This document shows, piece after piece, positions 8,749-17,448 of a stretch of DNA of 64,000 nt (position 1 is the first letter of the stretch; each line of letters begins with the position of its first letter). Location of the stretch: positions 4,203,001-4,267,000 of the forward strand of contig NZ_CP083451.1 in the NCBI RefSeq assembly GCF_020080045.1, read 5' to 3'. Source of the stretch: Comamonas odontotermitis. Its GTDB lineage: Bacteria > Pseudomonadota > Gammaproteobacteria > Burkholderiales > Burkholderiaceae_C. The notes under the pieces are model-generated. The model did no database searches, was not told where the DNA came from, and worked only from the letters and a program-made list of their open reading frames with translations. The translations under genes and the position numbers were made by a program.

Positions 8749-8797
8749 AAGCTACATTTTCAATAGCATTTTGCGTGTGCTTCATATATTTACAGGT
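8749..8797. repeat. Dispersed 3'-end repeat, copy 4 (overlaps the end of pepP)
   Basis: AGCTAC...CAATAGC followed by a degenerate GCGTGTGCTTCATATATTTACAGG arm in two parts. It abuts and includes the pepP stop codon at 8790-8792. Confidence 0.5.
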
Positions 8798-10226
8798 CTG
8801 CCGGGGCTGGCGCGCCATCGCGCATCAAGGCCTCGATCTCATCGGCTGCCACCGGCACGCCGCGCGTCAGAAGCTCGCAACCCGTTTCGGTGATCAGCGC
8901 GTCATCTTCGATGCGGATGCCGATGTTGTGGAACTGCTCGGGCACACCCTCGGCCGGGCGTACATAGATACCAGGCTCGATGGTGGAGACCATGCCCGCG
9001 CGCAGGATGCGGCTGGGGCGGTTGATGATCAGCTCGCCCGAGAGCGGATCGCGCCGCTCGCTGATGTGCCCCACCTCGCTCGGCTCCACATAGTTGCCGC
9101 AGTCATGCACATCCATGCCCATCCAGTGGCCGGTACGGTGCATGTAGAACTGGAAGTAATTGCGGTTCTCGATCACGTCCTGCACACTGCCGACCTTGTT
9201 GCCGTCCAGCAGGCCCAGGTCCAGCATGCCCTGCGCCAGCACCGCCACCGTGGCGTCATGCATGTCATTGAAGCGCTTGCCAGGCACGGCAAGTGCAATG
9301 GCGGCATCCTGGCTGGCCAGTACCAGGTCGTACAGCGCGCGCTGCGGGCCGCTGAATCTGCCATTGGCCGGAAAGGTGCGGGTGATGTCGCTGGCGTAGC
9401 CGTCGAGCTCACAGCCGGCATCGATCAGCACCAGATCACCGCTTCTGACGGGCGCGGCATCCGCACGGTAGTGCAGCACGCAGGCATTGGCCCCTGCCGC
9501 CACGATGGAGCCGTACGCCGGGTACTGCGAACCGTGCTCGCGAAAGGCCTGCAGCAGCTCGGCATCCAGGTGGTACTCACGCACATCCTTGCCTGCGCGC
9601 AGCATGCGTGCAGAGCGCTGCATGGCCAGCACATGGGCGCGCGCACTGATGGCACCTGCGCGGCGCAGGATGGCGATTTCGTGCGCATCCTTGATGAGGC
9701 GCATCTCGTCCAGGATCGCACACAGGTCACGCTGCTGCTCGGGCACCAAGGCGCCATAGCGGGTACGGGCGCGCACGGCATTGAGCCACTTGGCAACCAC
9801 GCCTTCGAGCCCCGGGTGGATGGCAAACGGATACCACACCACCGTGCGGTTTTCCAGCATCTTGGCCATGCGTGCATCCTGCTCCGTGATGGCAAAGGCT
9901 TCGCTCACACCCAGCGCTGGCACGGCGGCATCGGGCCCCAGGCGGTAGCCATCCCAGATTTCGCGCGCCAGATCCTTGGGCGCACAGAACAGGGTGCTTT
10001 TTCCATCAGCCGTGATCACCAGCGTTGCGTGCGGCTCGGTAAAACCCGTCAGGTAGTAGAAATAGCTGTCGTGGCGATACAGGTAGTCGCTGTCGCGGTT
10101 GCGCGGGTGTTCCGGCGCCGTAGGAATGATGGCAATGCCACCCTCGCCCAACTGGCGGGCGACCTGGGCGCGGCGCTCGGCATAGATGGCTTGGGCGGGG
10201 ATGGCGGGGACGTTGTTGTTCTGCAT
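8790..10226 (-). CDS. pepP: Xaa-Pro aminopeptidase (aminopeptidase P)
   Basis: A 478-residue M24 metallopeptidase that removes N-terminal residues preceding proline. The N-terminal aminopeptidase-P domain is followed by the pita-bread domain. Dinuclear metal ligands are visible: two Asp in LIDAGCELDGYASDITRTF, His in HRTGHWMGMDVHD, Glu in STIEPGIY and Glu in IRIEDDALIT. The length matches E. coli PepP (about 440) with a modest extension. It is divergent from the Nudix gene and followed by a clear terminator. Confidence 0.93.
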   Translation of the reverse strand: MQNNNVPAIPAQAIYAERRAQVARQLGEGGIAIIPTAPEHPRNRDSDYLYRHDSYFYYLTGFTEPHATLVITADGKSTLFCAPKDLAREIWDGYRLGPDAAVPALGVSEAFAITEQDARMAKMLENRTVVWYPFAIHPGLEGVVAKWLNAVRARTRYGALVPEQQRDLCAILDEMRLIKDAHEIAILRRAGAISARAHVLAMQRSARMLRAGKDVREYHLDAELLQAFREHGSQYPAYGSIVAAGANACVLHYRADAAPVRSGDLVLIDAGCELDGYASDITRTFPANGRFSGPQRALYDLVLASQDAAIALAVPGKRFNDMHDATVAVLAQGMLDLGLLDGNKVGSVQDVIENRNYFQFYMHRTGHWMGMDVHDCGNYVEPSEVGHISERRDPLSGELIINRPSRILRAGMVSTIEPGIYVRPAEGVPEQFHNIGIRIEDDALITETGCELLTRGVPVAADEIEALMRDGAPAPADL

Positions 10227-10308
10227 GGTTCTATCCTAGCGCTGCTCCCAAAGCCCTGCAGCCATAACGCTGCCTCGCCTGCGGAAATTGGGGTAAACAC
10301 CATCACTC

Positions 10309-10371
10309 ATAATTTGATAGCTATCCGCACCCCATACACAAGCGCCAGCTTTGGTATTGACCCTAAAAACC
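10309..10371. repeat. Dispersed repeat, copy 5 (pepP-Nudix divergent region)
   Basis: AATTTGATAGCTAT, a degenerate middle, CAAGCGCCAG, then TTGACCCTAAAAACC. It is in inverse orientation to copies 1 and 3, and it is the only copy I found between divergent genes. Confidence 0.55.
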
Positions 10372-10416
10372 GCACACTGGCAGCGTGCCCCATTCGACTT
10401 CACCCATAATGCGCGC

Positions 10417-10917
10417 ATGCCCCACCGCTGGAAACCCAATGTCACCGTGGCCGCCATTATCGAGCGTGATGGCCGCTTTTTACTGGTAGAAGAAGACACT
10501 TCGGACGGTGTTCGCCTGAACAACCCTGCCGGGCATCTGGACCCTGGTGAGTCGCCCATCCAGGCCTGCGCGCGCGAGGTGCTGGAAGAGACCGCATTCG
10601 ATTTCAAGCCCACGGCGCTGCTGGGCGTCTATATGAATCGCTTTGTCCGCACCAAGACCGGCACGGACACGACCTATATGCGCTTTTCCTTCACCGGCAC
10701 CCTGGGCGCCTTCCACGAAGGCCAGCCGCTGGACGATGGTATTCGCCGCACGGTGTGGATGACCCAGGACGAGATACAGGCCGCCCATGATGCAGGTCAA
10801 TTACGCAGCCCGCTGGTGCTGCAGTCATTGAACGATTACCTGGCCGGGCAGCGCTTTCCGCTGGGGCTGATCTACACCGATGCGTCGGTACTGGTAGAGC
10901 CGGAGACGGGCGCTTAA
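10417..10917 (+). CDS. Nudix hydrolase (NudJ-like)
   Basis: A 166-residue hydrolase. The Nudix box GHLDPGESPIQACAREVLEE (from residue 39) fits GX5EX7REUXEEXGU apart from the final Gly. The start NVTVAAIIERDGRFLLVEE and overall size resemble NudJ, which hydrolyses thiamine pyrophosphate and nucleoside di- and triphosphates. The substrate cannot be settled from sequence. The start is ATG 10417 (MPHRWKPN), where family similarity begins; the frame is open further upstream into the dispersed repeat. Confidence 0.88.
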   Translation: MPHRWKPNVTVAAIIERDGRFLLVEEDTSDGVRLNNPAGHLDPGESPIQACAREVLEETAFDFKPTALLGVYMNRFVRTKTGTDTTYMRFSFTGTLGAFHEGQPLDDGIRRTVWMTQDEIQAAHDAGQLRSPLVLQSLNDYLAGQRFPLGLIYTDASVLVEPETGA

Positions 10918-11004
10918 AACGTGTTGACGATCTCCTGACGCCAGCACTGCCGCGCAGGCGATAGCGCGGCATGCCGCCTCGTGGCAATGTGGACGCCTCA
11001 CAAC

Positions 11005-11010
11005 GAGGAG
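11005..11010 (+). promoter_or_regulatory. Ribosome binding site fixing a GTG start for the acylase
   Basis: GAGGAG lies eight bases before GTG 11019. It supports this start over the in-frame ATG at 10971, which has no comparable site. Confidence 0.75.
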
Positions 11011-11018
11011 ACGACACC

Positions 11019-13505
11019 GTGCCACGCCAACACCCTGCCTTCCCTTCCTCCATACCGCGCCGCGCGCGGCTTCTGGCACTGCCACTTGCTGCCGCGCTTG
11101 TGGCTACAGGTTGCAGCTCGCTGGGAACCGCTCCCACCTCGCAGAGCCAGGCCAAGATCGCCGGGCTGGAAAAACCGGCTGAAGTGCTGATCGACCAATG
11201 GGGCGTGCCGCACATCTATGCCGGCACCACCTACGACGCCTTTGTGGTGCAGGGCTACATGGCCGCCCGCGACCGGCTGTGGCAGATGGATCTGTGGCGC
11301 AAGCGCGGCCTGGGCGAAATGGCCCGGGACTTTGGCCCGGCCTGGGTCGAGAGCGACAAGGCGGCGCGGGCCGTGCTCTTTCGCGGAGACATGTACCGCG
11401 AATGGCTGGCCTATGGCTCGGACTCCAAGCGAGTGGCCGAAGCCTTTGTCGCAGGGGTGAATGCCTTTGTGGCGCAGACCCAGGCAGACCCCAGCCTGCT
11501 GCCGGAGGAGTTCAAACTGCTGGGCTACCAGCCCGCCAAATGGGCCGCAGAAGACACGGTGCGCATCCGCCACCACGGTCTCACGCTGAACTTCACCGGT
11601 GAGGTGGATCGCGCCCAGGCCTTTTGCGATGGCAAGCAGAACGGCGCCCGCGTGGACTGGCTGCGCCGCGAACTGGTGCCTGATGTGAAACCGCAGATCC
11701 CAGAGGGGCTGGAAGTGTGCGGCCTGCCCGGCAAGGAGCTCAAGCGCGCCTATGCCCTCGCCACTGCCAGCCCGCGCTTTACCAAGGAAAACGTCAAGGT
11801 TTCCGCACAGGATATGGCCCCCGAACAGCTGCTGGCCCTGTCCGAATCCACTCTGAACCAGCCCGATGCCAACACCCTGGCCAGCTATGGCAGCAACAAC
11901 TGGACCATTGCGCCCGGCATGACCACGACCGGCCGCCCCATTCTGGCCAACGACCCGCACCGCGCGCACGGCGCGCCCAGCCTGCGCTACATCTCGCACA
12001 TCTCGGCCCCCGGCATGGATGTGATCGGCGCGGGCGAGCCGTTTCTGCCCGGTATCTCCATCGGCCACAACGGCCGCATTGCCTTTGGCCTGACGCGCTT
12101 CTACATGGACCAGGAAGACCTGTACGTGTACGAGACCAACCCGCAAAACAGCAAGGAATACAAGTACCAGGGCCGTTGGGAGCCCATGACCCGCGTCACG
12201 GAAACCATTCCTGTCAAAGGTGCGGCCAAGCCCGTGATCGTGGAGAACTGGTACACCCGCCACGGCCCGGTGCTGGCCGCCGAAAACAACAAAGCCTACG
12301 CGCTGCGCGCAGCCTGGCTGGACTTGGGCATGGCGCCCTACTTCGGCTCGATGGATTACATGCGGGCGCAGAACTTCGACCAGTTCCGCGCGGCGATGAA
12401 CCGCTGGGGCGCACCGGGCGAGAACCAGGTCTACGCCGATAGCAGTGGCAACATTGGCTGGATTCCCGGCGGCCTGACACCGATCCGCCTCAATTGGGAC
12501 GGGCTGACACCCGTACCCGGTGACGGCCGCTTTGAATGGACAGGCTACCGCAATGGCGACGAGTTACCCTGGGAGTTCAACCCCCAGCGCGGCTATGTGG
12601 TGACCGCCAACGAAAACAATGTGCCGCCCGGCCATCCTCTCTACCAGAAGGGCATTGGCTACGAATGGTCCGATTCGGCCCGTGCGCAGCGTCTGCATGG
12701 GCTGTTTGAAAAGGCAGCCAAGGAAGGCAGAAAGCTCAGCGTTGCCGACTCCGAAGCCTGGCAGACCGACATCGTGGCCGTACCGGCGCAGCGCCTGCTC
12801 AAGCTGCTGGCGCCGCTCAAGAGCAGCGATGCACAGACCGCGCAGGGCCTGGCCATGCTGCAGGGCTGGGACGGCACCATGTCCAAGGACAGCGCCGCCG
12901 CAGCGCTGTACGAGGTCTGGAGCAACGCCACCTTGAAGAAAGCACTGACCGACCGGGTGCTAGCGGCAGGCGAGCGCAGCTTTGCCAAGGACACCAGCGC
13001 CACCCGCATGATCACGGTGCTGGAGACCCCCCAGGGATGGATGAGTCCTGCCGAGCGCGACCAGGTGCTGCTGTCCTCCATTGCACCTGCCATGCAGTGG
13101 CTGCAGGGCAAGCTGGGGGCCGATGCGAAGAGCTGGACCTGGGGTGACCTGCACCAGGCGATCTTCGTACACCCCTTGGCCGGTGTGGTGGACAGCGCCA
13201 CCAGGCAGAAGCTCAATGTTGGGGCTGGCGGCATCGGCGGATCATGGGCCACGCCCATGGCCACCAGCTACAACGCAGACACCTACCAGCTGACATCGGG
13301 CGCGTCTTTCCGCATGGTGGTGGATGTGGGCAACTGGGATGCTTCGCGCGTGGTCAACACGCCCGGCCAATCAGGCAACCCGGCCAGCCCGCATTACCGT
13401 GACCTCGCCAACACCTGGGCGGCAGGCCAGTACTTTCCGCTCGCCTATTCACGCAGCGCAGTAGAGAAAGCCACGCGCGAACGCATTGCGCTGACACCGC
13501 AATAA
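11019..13505 (+). CDS. Penicillin acylase-family N-terminal-nucleophile hydrolase, predicted lipoprotein
   Basis: An 828-residue amidase of the penicillin G / AHL acylase family. After export these proteins self-cleave into two subunits. The predicted nucleophile is Ser292 at the SYG|SNNW junction, followed by the usual ILANDPHR block. An arginine-rich N-terminus and hydrophobic stretch end in VATGC with Cys32, a lipobox, so the enzyme is probably anchored in the envelope. It could hydrolyse beta-lactam or N-acyl-homoserine-lactone side chains; the substrate is not determined. The GTG start is chosen for its Shine-Dalgarno sequence. A bidirectional terminator follows. Confidence 0.88.
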   Translation: MPRQHPAFPSSIPRRARLLALPLAAALVATGCSSLGTAPTSQSQAKIAGLEKPAEVLIDQWGVPHIYAGTTYDAFVVQGYMAARDRLWQMDLWRKRGLGEMARDFGPAWVESDKAARAVLFRGDMYREWLAYGSDSKRVAEAFVAGVNAFVAQTQADPSLLPEEFKLLGYQPAKWAAEDTVRIRHHGLTLNFTGEVDRAQAFCDGKQNGARVDWLRRELVPDVKPQIPEGLEVCGLPGKELKRAYALATASPRFTKENVKVSAQDMAPEQLLALSESTLNQPDANTLASYGSNNWTIAPGMTTTGRPILANDPHRAHGAPSLRYISHISAPGMDVIGAGEPFLPGISIGHNGRIAFGLTRFYMDQEDLYVYETNPQNSKEYKYQGRWEPMTRVTETIPVKGAAKPVIVENWYTRHGPVLAAENNKAYALRAAWLDLGMAPYFGSMDYMRAQNFDQFRAAMNRWGAPGENQVYADSSGNIGWIPGGLTPIRLNWDGLTPVPGDGRFEWTGYRNGDELPWEFNPQRGYVVTANENNVPPGHPLYQKGIGYEWSDSARAQRLHGLFEKAAKEGRKLSVADSEAWQTDIVAVPAQRLLKLLAPLKSSDAQTAQGLAMLQGWDGTMSKDSAAAALYEVWSNATLKKALTDRVLAAGERSFAKDTSATRMITVLETPQGWMSPAERDQVLLSSIAPAMQWLQGKLGADAKSWTWGDLHQAIFVHPLAGVVDSATRQKLNVGAGGIGGSWATPMATSYNADTYQLTSGASFRMVVDVGNWDASRVVNTPGQSGNPASPHYRDLANTWAAGQYFPLAYSRSAVEKATRERIALTPQ

Positions 13506-13539
13506 ACCCGTCTTTCAAACCCGGCCTTCGGGTGGCAGC

Positions 13540-13568
13540 AAAAAAGGCGATCCGGGGATCGCCTTTTT
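13540..13568. terminator. Bidirectional rho-independent terminator
   Basis: GGCGATC (13546-13552) and GATCGCC (13557-13563) form a stem flanked by six As and five Ts. It can therefore terminate the acylase transcript (plus) and the leftward transcripts from the small ORF and hydrolase (minus). Confidence 0.88.
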
Positions 13569-13583
13569 CCATCTGCTGGCTCG

Positions 13584-13626
13584 ATATCTGCAATATCTAT
13601 ATCTGCAATATCTATCTGCAATGTCT
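13584..13626. repeat. 15-bp tandem repeat, about 2.9 copies
   Basis: Two perfect copies of ATATCTGCAATATCT (13584-13598, 13599-13613) and a third imperfect copy lacking two bases and with one substitution. It lies between the terminator and the small minus-strand gene. The low copy number suggests recent slippage. Confidence 0.8.
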
Positions 13627-13658
13627 GCGGCCACGTTGAGCAGGTTCTTGGAACGTGC

Positions 13659-13907
13659 TTACAGCAGTGCCAGCCGCAAGCCTTCTGCCGAGAGTCCATA
13701 GGCCTGCATGAACACCTCATAGGCCACATGCGTGCTGGTGTCTTCCAGCGTCTCCAGCCCCACGCTGTGCAGGTTGCCTTGCAGCAGCTGGCCTTCGCGC
13801 AGCGGCTGGTTGCCCAGTTGCTCCGCCAGGGCGTAGCTGCCATCGGGCAGTTGCAGGCCGATGAAACCCGTCTGCGCCTGGTAGGCGATGACATGCGCTT
13901 GCTCCAT
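13659..13907 (-). CDS. Small hypothetical protein (82 aa)
   Basis: MEQAHVIAYQAQTGFIGLQL is a plausible beta-rich start, and the protein has no membrane segment or Cys/His metal motif. It reads like a short, compact cytoplasmic domain. It lies 33 bp downstream of the YcaC-type hydrolase on the same strand, so the two are probably cotranscribed. I do not recognise the family. It is kept as a gene because it fills the interval before a good terminator and no better frame exists there. Confidence 0.55.
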   Translation of the reverse strand: MEQAHVIAYQAQTGFIGLQLPDGSYALAEQLGNQPLREGQLLQGNLHSVGLETLEDTSTHVAYEVFMQAYGLSAEGLRLALL

Positions 13908-13935
13908 GGTGGCTTCTTGCAGTTTTGGCTTTGTC

Positions 13936-13972
13936 GCTACCTATTTAATAGCTATTGGCGCTTTATTTGCTT
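13936..13972. repeat. Dispersed 3'-end repeat, copy 6 (encodes the end of the hydrolase)
   Basis: AATAGCTATT and GGCGCTTTATTTGCTTG in tandem overlap the 3' end of the YcaC-type gene. They supply its last codons (K-A-P-I-A-I-K) and its TAG stop. Confidence 0.55.
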
Positions 13973-14591
13973 GCACTGCACGCGAATAGCTGTTCATCAG
14001 ATTGCGGTAGTCAGGGATGTGGTTGCTGAACAAGGTGCCCAGCCCTTCCACATCGTTGCGCCAGTCGCGGTGCAGCTCACAGGCCACGCCAAACCAGGTC
14101 ATCAGCTGAACACCCGCTGCCTCCATGCGGCGCCAGGCCGAATCGCGGGTGATTTCATTGAACGTGCCCGATGCATCGGTCACCACGAACACCTCAAAGC
14201 CTTCTTCGATGGCCGCCAGCGCTGGAAAGGCCACGCACACCTCGGTCACCACGCCGGCAATGATCAGTTGCTTCTTGCCGGTGGCCTTGATGGCCTTGAC
14301 GAAGTCTTCGTTGTCCCAGGCATTGATCTGGCCGGGGCGTGGAATGAACGGCGCCTTGGGGTGTGCCTGCACCAGTTCAGGCACCAGCGGGCCGTTGGGG
14401 CCGTCTTCAAAGCTGGTGGTCAGGATGGTGGGCAGCTTGAAATAGTTGGCCAGGTCGCTCAGCGCGAGCACATTGTTCTTGAACTTGTCGGGATCGATAT
14501 CGCGCACCAGCGAGAGCAATCCCGTCTGGTGGTCCACCAGCAGCACGGCGGCATTGTCTTTGTCGAGGCGAACATAGGGCTTGTGGGACAT
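13941..14591 (-). CDS. Isochorismatase-like cysteine hydrolase, YcaC family
   Basis: A 216-residue cysteine hydrolase. AAVLLVDHQ holds the catalytic Asp near residue 20, and VVTEVCVAFPA holds the nucleophilic Cys, with the cis-peptide motif just before it. YcaC proteins are octameric and of unknown physiological substrate. ATG 14591 is preferred over ATG 14597 because AAGGA then lies six bases upstream. The extreme C-terminus (KAPIAIK) is encoded by a dispersed repeat. A 22-bp palindrome resembling a regulator site lies 130 bp upstream. Confidence 0.85.
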   Translation of the reverse strand: MSHKPYVRLDKDNAAVLLVDHQTGLLSLVRDIDPDKFKNNVLALSDLANYFKLPTILTTSFEDGPNGPLVPELVQAHPKAPFIPRPGQINAWDNEDFVKAIKATGKKQLIIAGVVTEVCVAFPALAAIEEGFEVFVVTDASGTFNEITRDSAWRRMEAAGVQLMTWFGVACELHRDWRNDVEGLGTLFSNHIPDYRNLMNSYSRAVQANKAPIAIK

Positions 14592-14720
14592 GGTCATTCC
14601 TTTTCAGATCATTGGGCAGGCCTACCTGCCTGGAGCGTCTGCAACGAAGATTCGTGCCTAACGCCTGGAATGAATATTAATGATGGAACGATCAAAGATA
14701 AATCACTGAAATTTGCATTC

Positions 14721-14742
14721 ATCGTTCAAAAATATGAACGAT
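14721..14742. promoter_or_regulatory. Palindromic operator-like site between ycaC-type gene and mnmA
   Basis: ATCGTTCA-N6-TGAACGAT is a perfect 8-bp inverted repeat in an AT-rich stretch. A further half-site (GGAACGATCAAAG) lies about 30 bp towards the hydrolase. The pattern fits a LysR-type or similar dimeric regulator acting on the hydrolase gene; no regulator gene lies beside it. Confidence 0.5.
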
Positions 14743-14807
14743 AGACCGTGTACGCAGCATAGCCCTAGCGCAGCAAGCGCCCGCTGCCGAGGCGGATAAT
14801 TGCGCCC

Positions 14808-15965
14808 ATGGTTAAACAGCGCATCGTAGTGGGGTTGAGTGGCGGCGTGGATTCGGCCGTCACCGCGTATTTGCTCAAGAAGCAGGGACACGAGGTCGTC
14901 GGTATCTTCATGAAGAACTGGGAAGATGACGATGACAGCGAGTACTGTTCGTCGAACATCGACTTTGTCGACGCCGCCGCCGTGGCTGACGTGATCGGCA
15001 TCGAGATCGAACACGTCAACTTTGCGGCCGACTACAAGGACCGCGTGTTTGCCGAGTTCCTGCGCGAATACCAGGCGGGCCGCACGCCCAACCCCGACGT
15101 GCTGTGCAATGCCGAGATCAAGTTCAAGGCGTTTTTGGATCACGCTATGCGCCTGGGCGCAGAAAAGATTGCCACCGGCCACTACGCGCGCGTGCGCCAG
15201 AACCCCGAAACCCGGCTGTTCGAGCTGCTCAAGGGGCTCGACCCCGCCAAGGACCAGAGCTATTTTCTGCACCGCCTGAACCAGGCGCAGCTGTCCAAGG
15301 CCATGTTCCCCGTGGGCGAACTGCAGAAAACCGAGGTGCGCCGCATCGCCGAGGAAATTGGCCTGCCCAACGCCAAGAAAAAGGATTCCACCGGTATCTG
15401 CTTCATCGGCGAGCGCCCATTCCGCGATTTCCTCAACCGTTACATCAGCAAGGAGCCCGGCTTGATCCTGGATGACCGCAACCGCAAGCTGGGCAAGCAT
15501 GTGGGGCTGTCGTTCTATACGCTGGGCCAGCGCTCGGGCCTGGGCATTGGCGGCGTCAAGGAAAAGGGTGCCGCGCGCGGCGCGGGCGACCATGCGCCGT
15601 GGTTTGTGGCACGCAAGGATCTGGAAAAAAACATCCTGCGCGTAGTGCAGGGGCACGACCACCCCTGGCTGCTGTCGCATGCCCTCGATGCCGACAACAC
15701 CAGCTGGATCGCAGGCCACCCGCCAGCTGCGGGCACCTATGGCTCCAAAACCCGCTACCGCCAGCCCGATTCGCCAGCCATCATCGGCGCCGATGCAACG
15801 AACAGCCTCTTCCACCTGGATTTTCCAGAGGCGCAATGGGCGGTCACCCCCGGCCAGTCAGCGGTGTTGTATGACGGCGAGGTCTGCCTGGGCGGCGGCA
15901 TCATCGCCCAGGTGGGGACGGAGGCAGGGGTGGCGCATGCCGCACCTGCCAGAGCTGCTCTCTAG
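14808..15965 (+). CDS. mnmA: tRNA-specific 2-thiouridylase
   Basis: A 385-residue enzyme that thiolates U34 of tRNAs for Lys, Glu and Gln. The PP-loop GLSGGVDS is at 9-16. The catalytic cysteine pair is C100 ([12 protein letters not shown]) and C198 ([12 protein letters not shown]). The GHYARV motif is present. The length matches the family. It stands alone on the plus strand with no obvious Shine-Dalgarno sequence. The three genes after it run the opposite way. Confidence 0.96.
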   Translation: MVKQRIVVGLSGGVDSAVTAYLLKKQGHEVVGIFMKNWEDDDDSEYCSSNIDFVDAAAVADVIGIEIEHVNFAADYKDRVFAEFLREYQAGRTPNPDVLCNAEIKFKAFLDHAMRLGAEKIATGHYARVRQNPETRLFELLKGLDPAKDQSYFLHRLNQAQLSKAMFPVGELQKTEVRRIAEEIGLPNAKKKDSTGICFIGERPFRDFLNRYISKEPGLILDDRNRKLGKHVGLSFYTLGQRSGLGIGGVKEKGAARGAGDHAPWFVARKDLEKNILRVVQGHDHPWLLSHALDADNTSWIAGHPPAAGTYGSKTRYRQPDSPAIIGADATNSLFHLDFPEAQWAVTPGQSAVLYDGEVCLGGGIIAQVGTEAGVAHAAPARAAL

Positions 15966-15970
15966 AGCGC

Positions 15971-17320
15971 CTACACTGGCGCAACGGGTGCTGTTGGCTT
16001 GGTGGAATCCTGCGGCAATTCGTCGCGCAGAATCCATGCCGCCTCCTGCGTGCTGGGGTGCTCGGGGTGGCGCATCTTCATGCGCATGAAAACGCGCACC
16101 GCCTGATCGGGCTTGCCCAGTCCCTGTTTGAGCACGCGCACGATCAACTCCTGCGCCTGCGGGATCACCGGGCTGCCGGGATAGTTCTTCTCGAAATTCT
16201 GCAGCACCGCCAGCGCGTGCGATACCTGCTGGCGCTTCCAGGCGGTGCTGGCCAATGCCAGGGTCGCCTCGGCGGACTCCAGCTTGAAGCCCGGCATGCG
16301 CTTGTAGCAGCTGCCCCATACCTCCAAGGCTTCGCTGGCCTGCTGCTTGCGCAATAACAAGTCGATGAACTGCTGGCCATGGCGCGCAAGTTCGGCCGTC
16401 TTGTCGGTGAGCTTGAGCACGCGGTGGTAGCGCCGCTGGTCGGCGACATTGTCGTAGTTGAGGCGCTGCCATTCGCGCGCCTCATCCTGCGCGGCCTGCA
16501 TGTCGCCGTTCTGCACCAGCTGGGCAACAGCGGCATCGCGCCGTTTGGCCTCTGCGGCCTGCGGGTCGATCTGCACCGTGCTGCCGCCTTCGGCCTCGGG
16601 CGCCTTGTCGGGCTCGATGCCGAACTCCGCATGGTTCTGGTACATCACATAGCCGATCATGGCCGCAATCACCCACAGAAAGTAGATGATGACAAAGGCC
16701 ATCAGCGGCGCCAGCATGGCCTTGGGCACCAGCACCAGCAAAAACCCCATGGCCATGGGCGCGCCCTGCATCAGCAGAAACAAGAACAGGCACAACAGAA
16801 AGTACGGCAGCCCGATACCGGCAATCGTGCCCAGCAGAATGAACGGATTGATGGCCGACGACAGACTGCCCGTGCTGATCAATACCATCAAAGTGACGGG
16901 AATCAGGAATGACGACCCCAGATTGCCCAGCACGCCGAGCTTGAGGCTGGCCTGGGCGAGCATGCCGATGACAAAACCATGCACCAGGAGCACGCCAAAG
17001 AACTTCCAGGGCAGCACCTTCAGATCGGCGTCCAGCGGATAGTGGTCATAGTCGCTGCTGTCCAGCACGCCGCGCGATGCATAGGCTGCGGCCTTGAAGG
17101 CATAGCGGCTGACGGCCAGCATCAGGCCAACAAACACCGCAATCCCGATGAGCAACCCCATGAACATGGCATACGCACACATCGACAGTACCACCGCATA
17201 CATGAACGGTGTGCGCTGAAAGGGAAACAGGAAAAAACTGTTGAGCTTGTGCCAGAAAGGAGGAATGTTCCAGTTGGCGCTGTCGTTGTCGACTTCCGGT
17301 TGTGAACGCGATAGGCCCAT
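15971..17320 (-). CDS. Multi-pass membrane protein with soluble helical-repeat tail, unknown function
   Basis: A 449-residue protein. The first 230 residues hold about six membrane helices, with GLLIGIAVFVGLML and FVIGMLAQASLKLGVLG among the clear segments. From about 245 the protein is soluble and alpha-helical with TPR-like repeats (for example LLLRKQQASEALEVWGS and WKRQQVSHALAVLQNF), ending in a Pro-rich tail. I do not recognise a named family beyond a loose DUF4013-like membrane part. It lies 128 bp downstream of a rhomboid gene on the same strand whose product has a similar two-part design, so a shared process is plausible. Confidence 0.75.
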   Translation of the reverse strand: MGLSRSQPEVDNDSANWNIPPFWHKLNSFFLFPFQRTPFMYAVVLSMCAYAMFMGLLIGIAVFVGLMLAVSRYAFKAAAYASRGVLDSSDYDHYPLDADLKVLPWKFFGVLLVHGFVIGMLAQASLKLGVLGNLGSSFLIPVTLMVLISTGSLSSAINPFILLGTIAGIGLPYFLLCLFLFLLMQGAPMAMGFLLVLVPKAMLAPLMAFVIIYFLWVIAAMIGYVMYQNHAEFGIEPDKAPEAEGGSTVQIDPQAAEAKRRDAAVAQLVQNGDMQAAQDEAREWQRLNYDNVADQRRYHRVLKLTDKTAELARHGQQFIDLLLRKQQASEALEVWGSCYKRMPGFKLESAEATLALASTAWKRQQVSHALAVLQNFEKNYPGSPVIPQAQELIVRVLKQGLGKPDQAVRVFMRMKMRHPEHPSTQEAAWILRDELPQDSTKPTAPVAPV

Positions 17321-17448
17321 GGCCGCCCCTGTTGTCTATAGACGATTGCGAAACTTGCAAGCCGCAACTTTATGTATTGTCAGAAACGATCATAAGCCAT
17401 AACTTCACAATCTCTTTACAAAACACAGACGGGGCAGAGGCCCATGGT

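Noticed and set aside
13445..13894. A 149-codon minus frame that reads through the tandem repeat as ADIDIADI
   Set aside because: It overlaps the better 82-residue gene and the terminator, and its repetitive peptide is only the tandem repeat translated.
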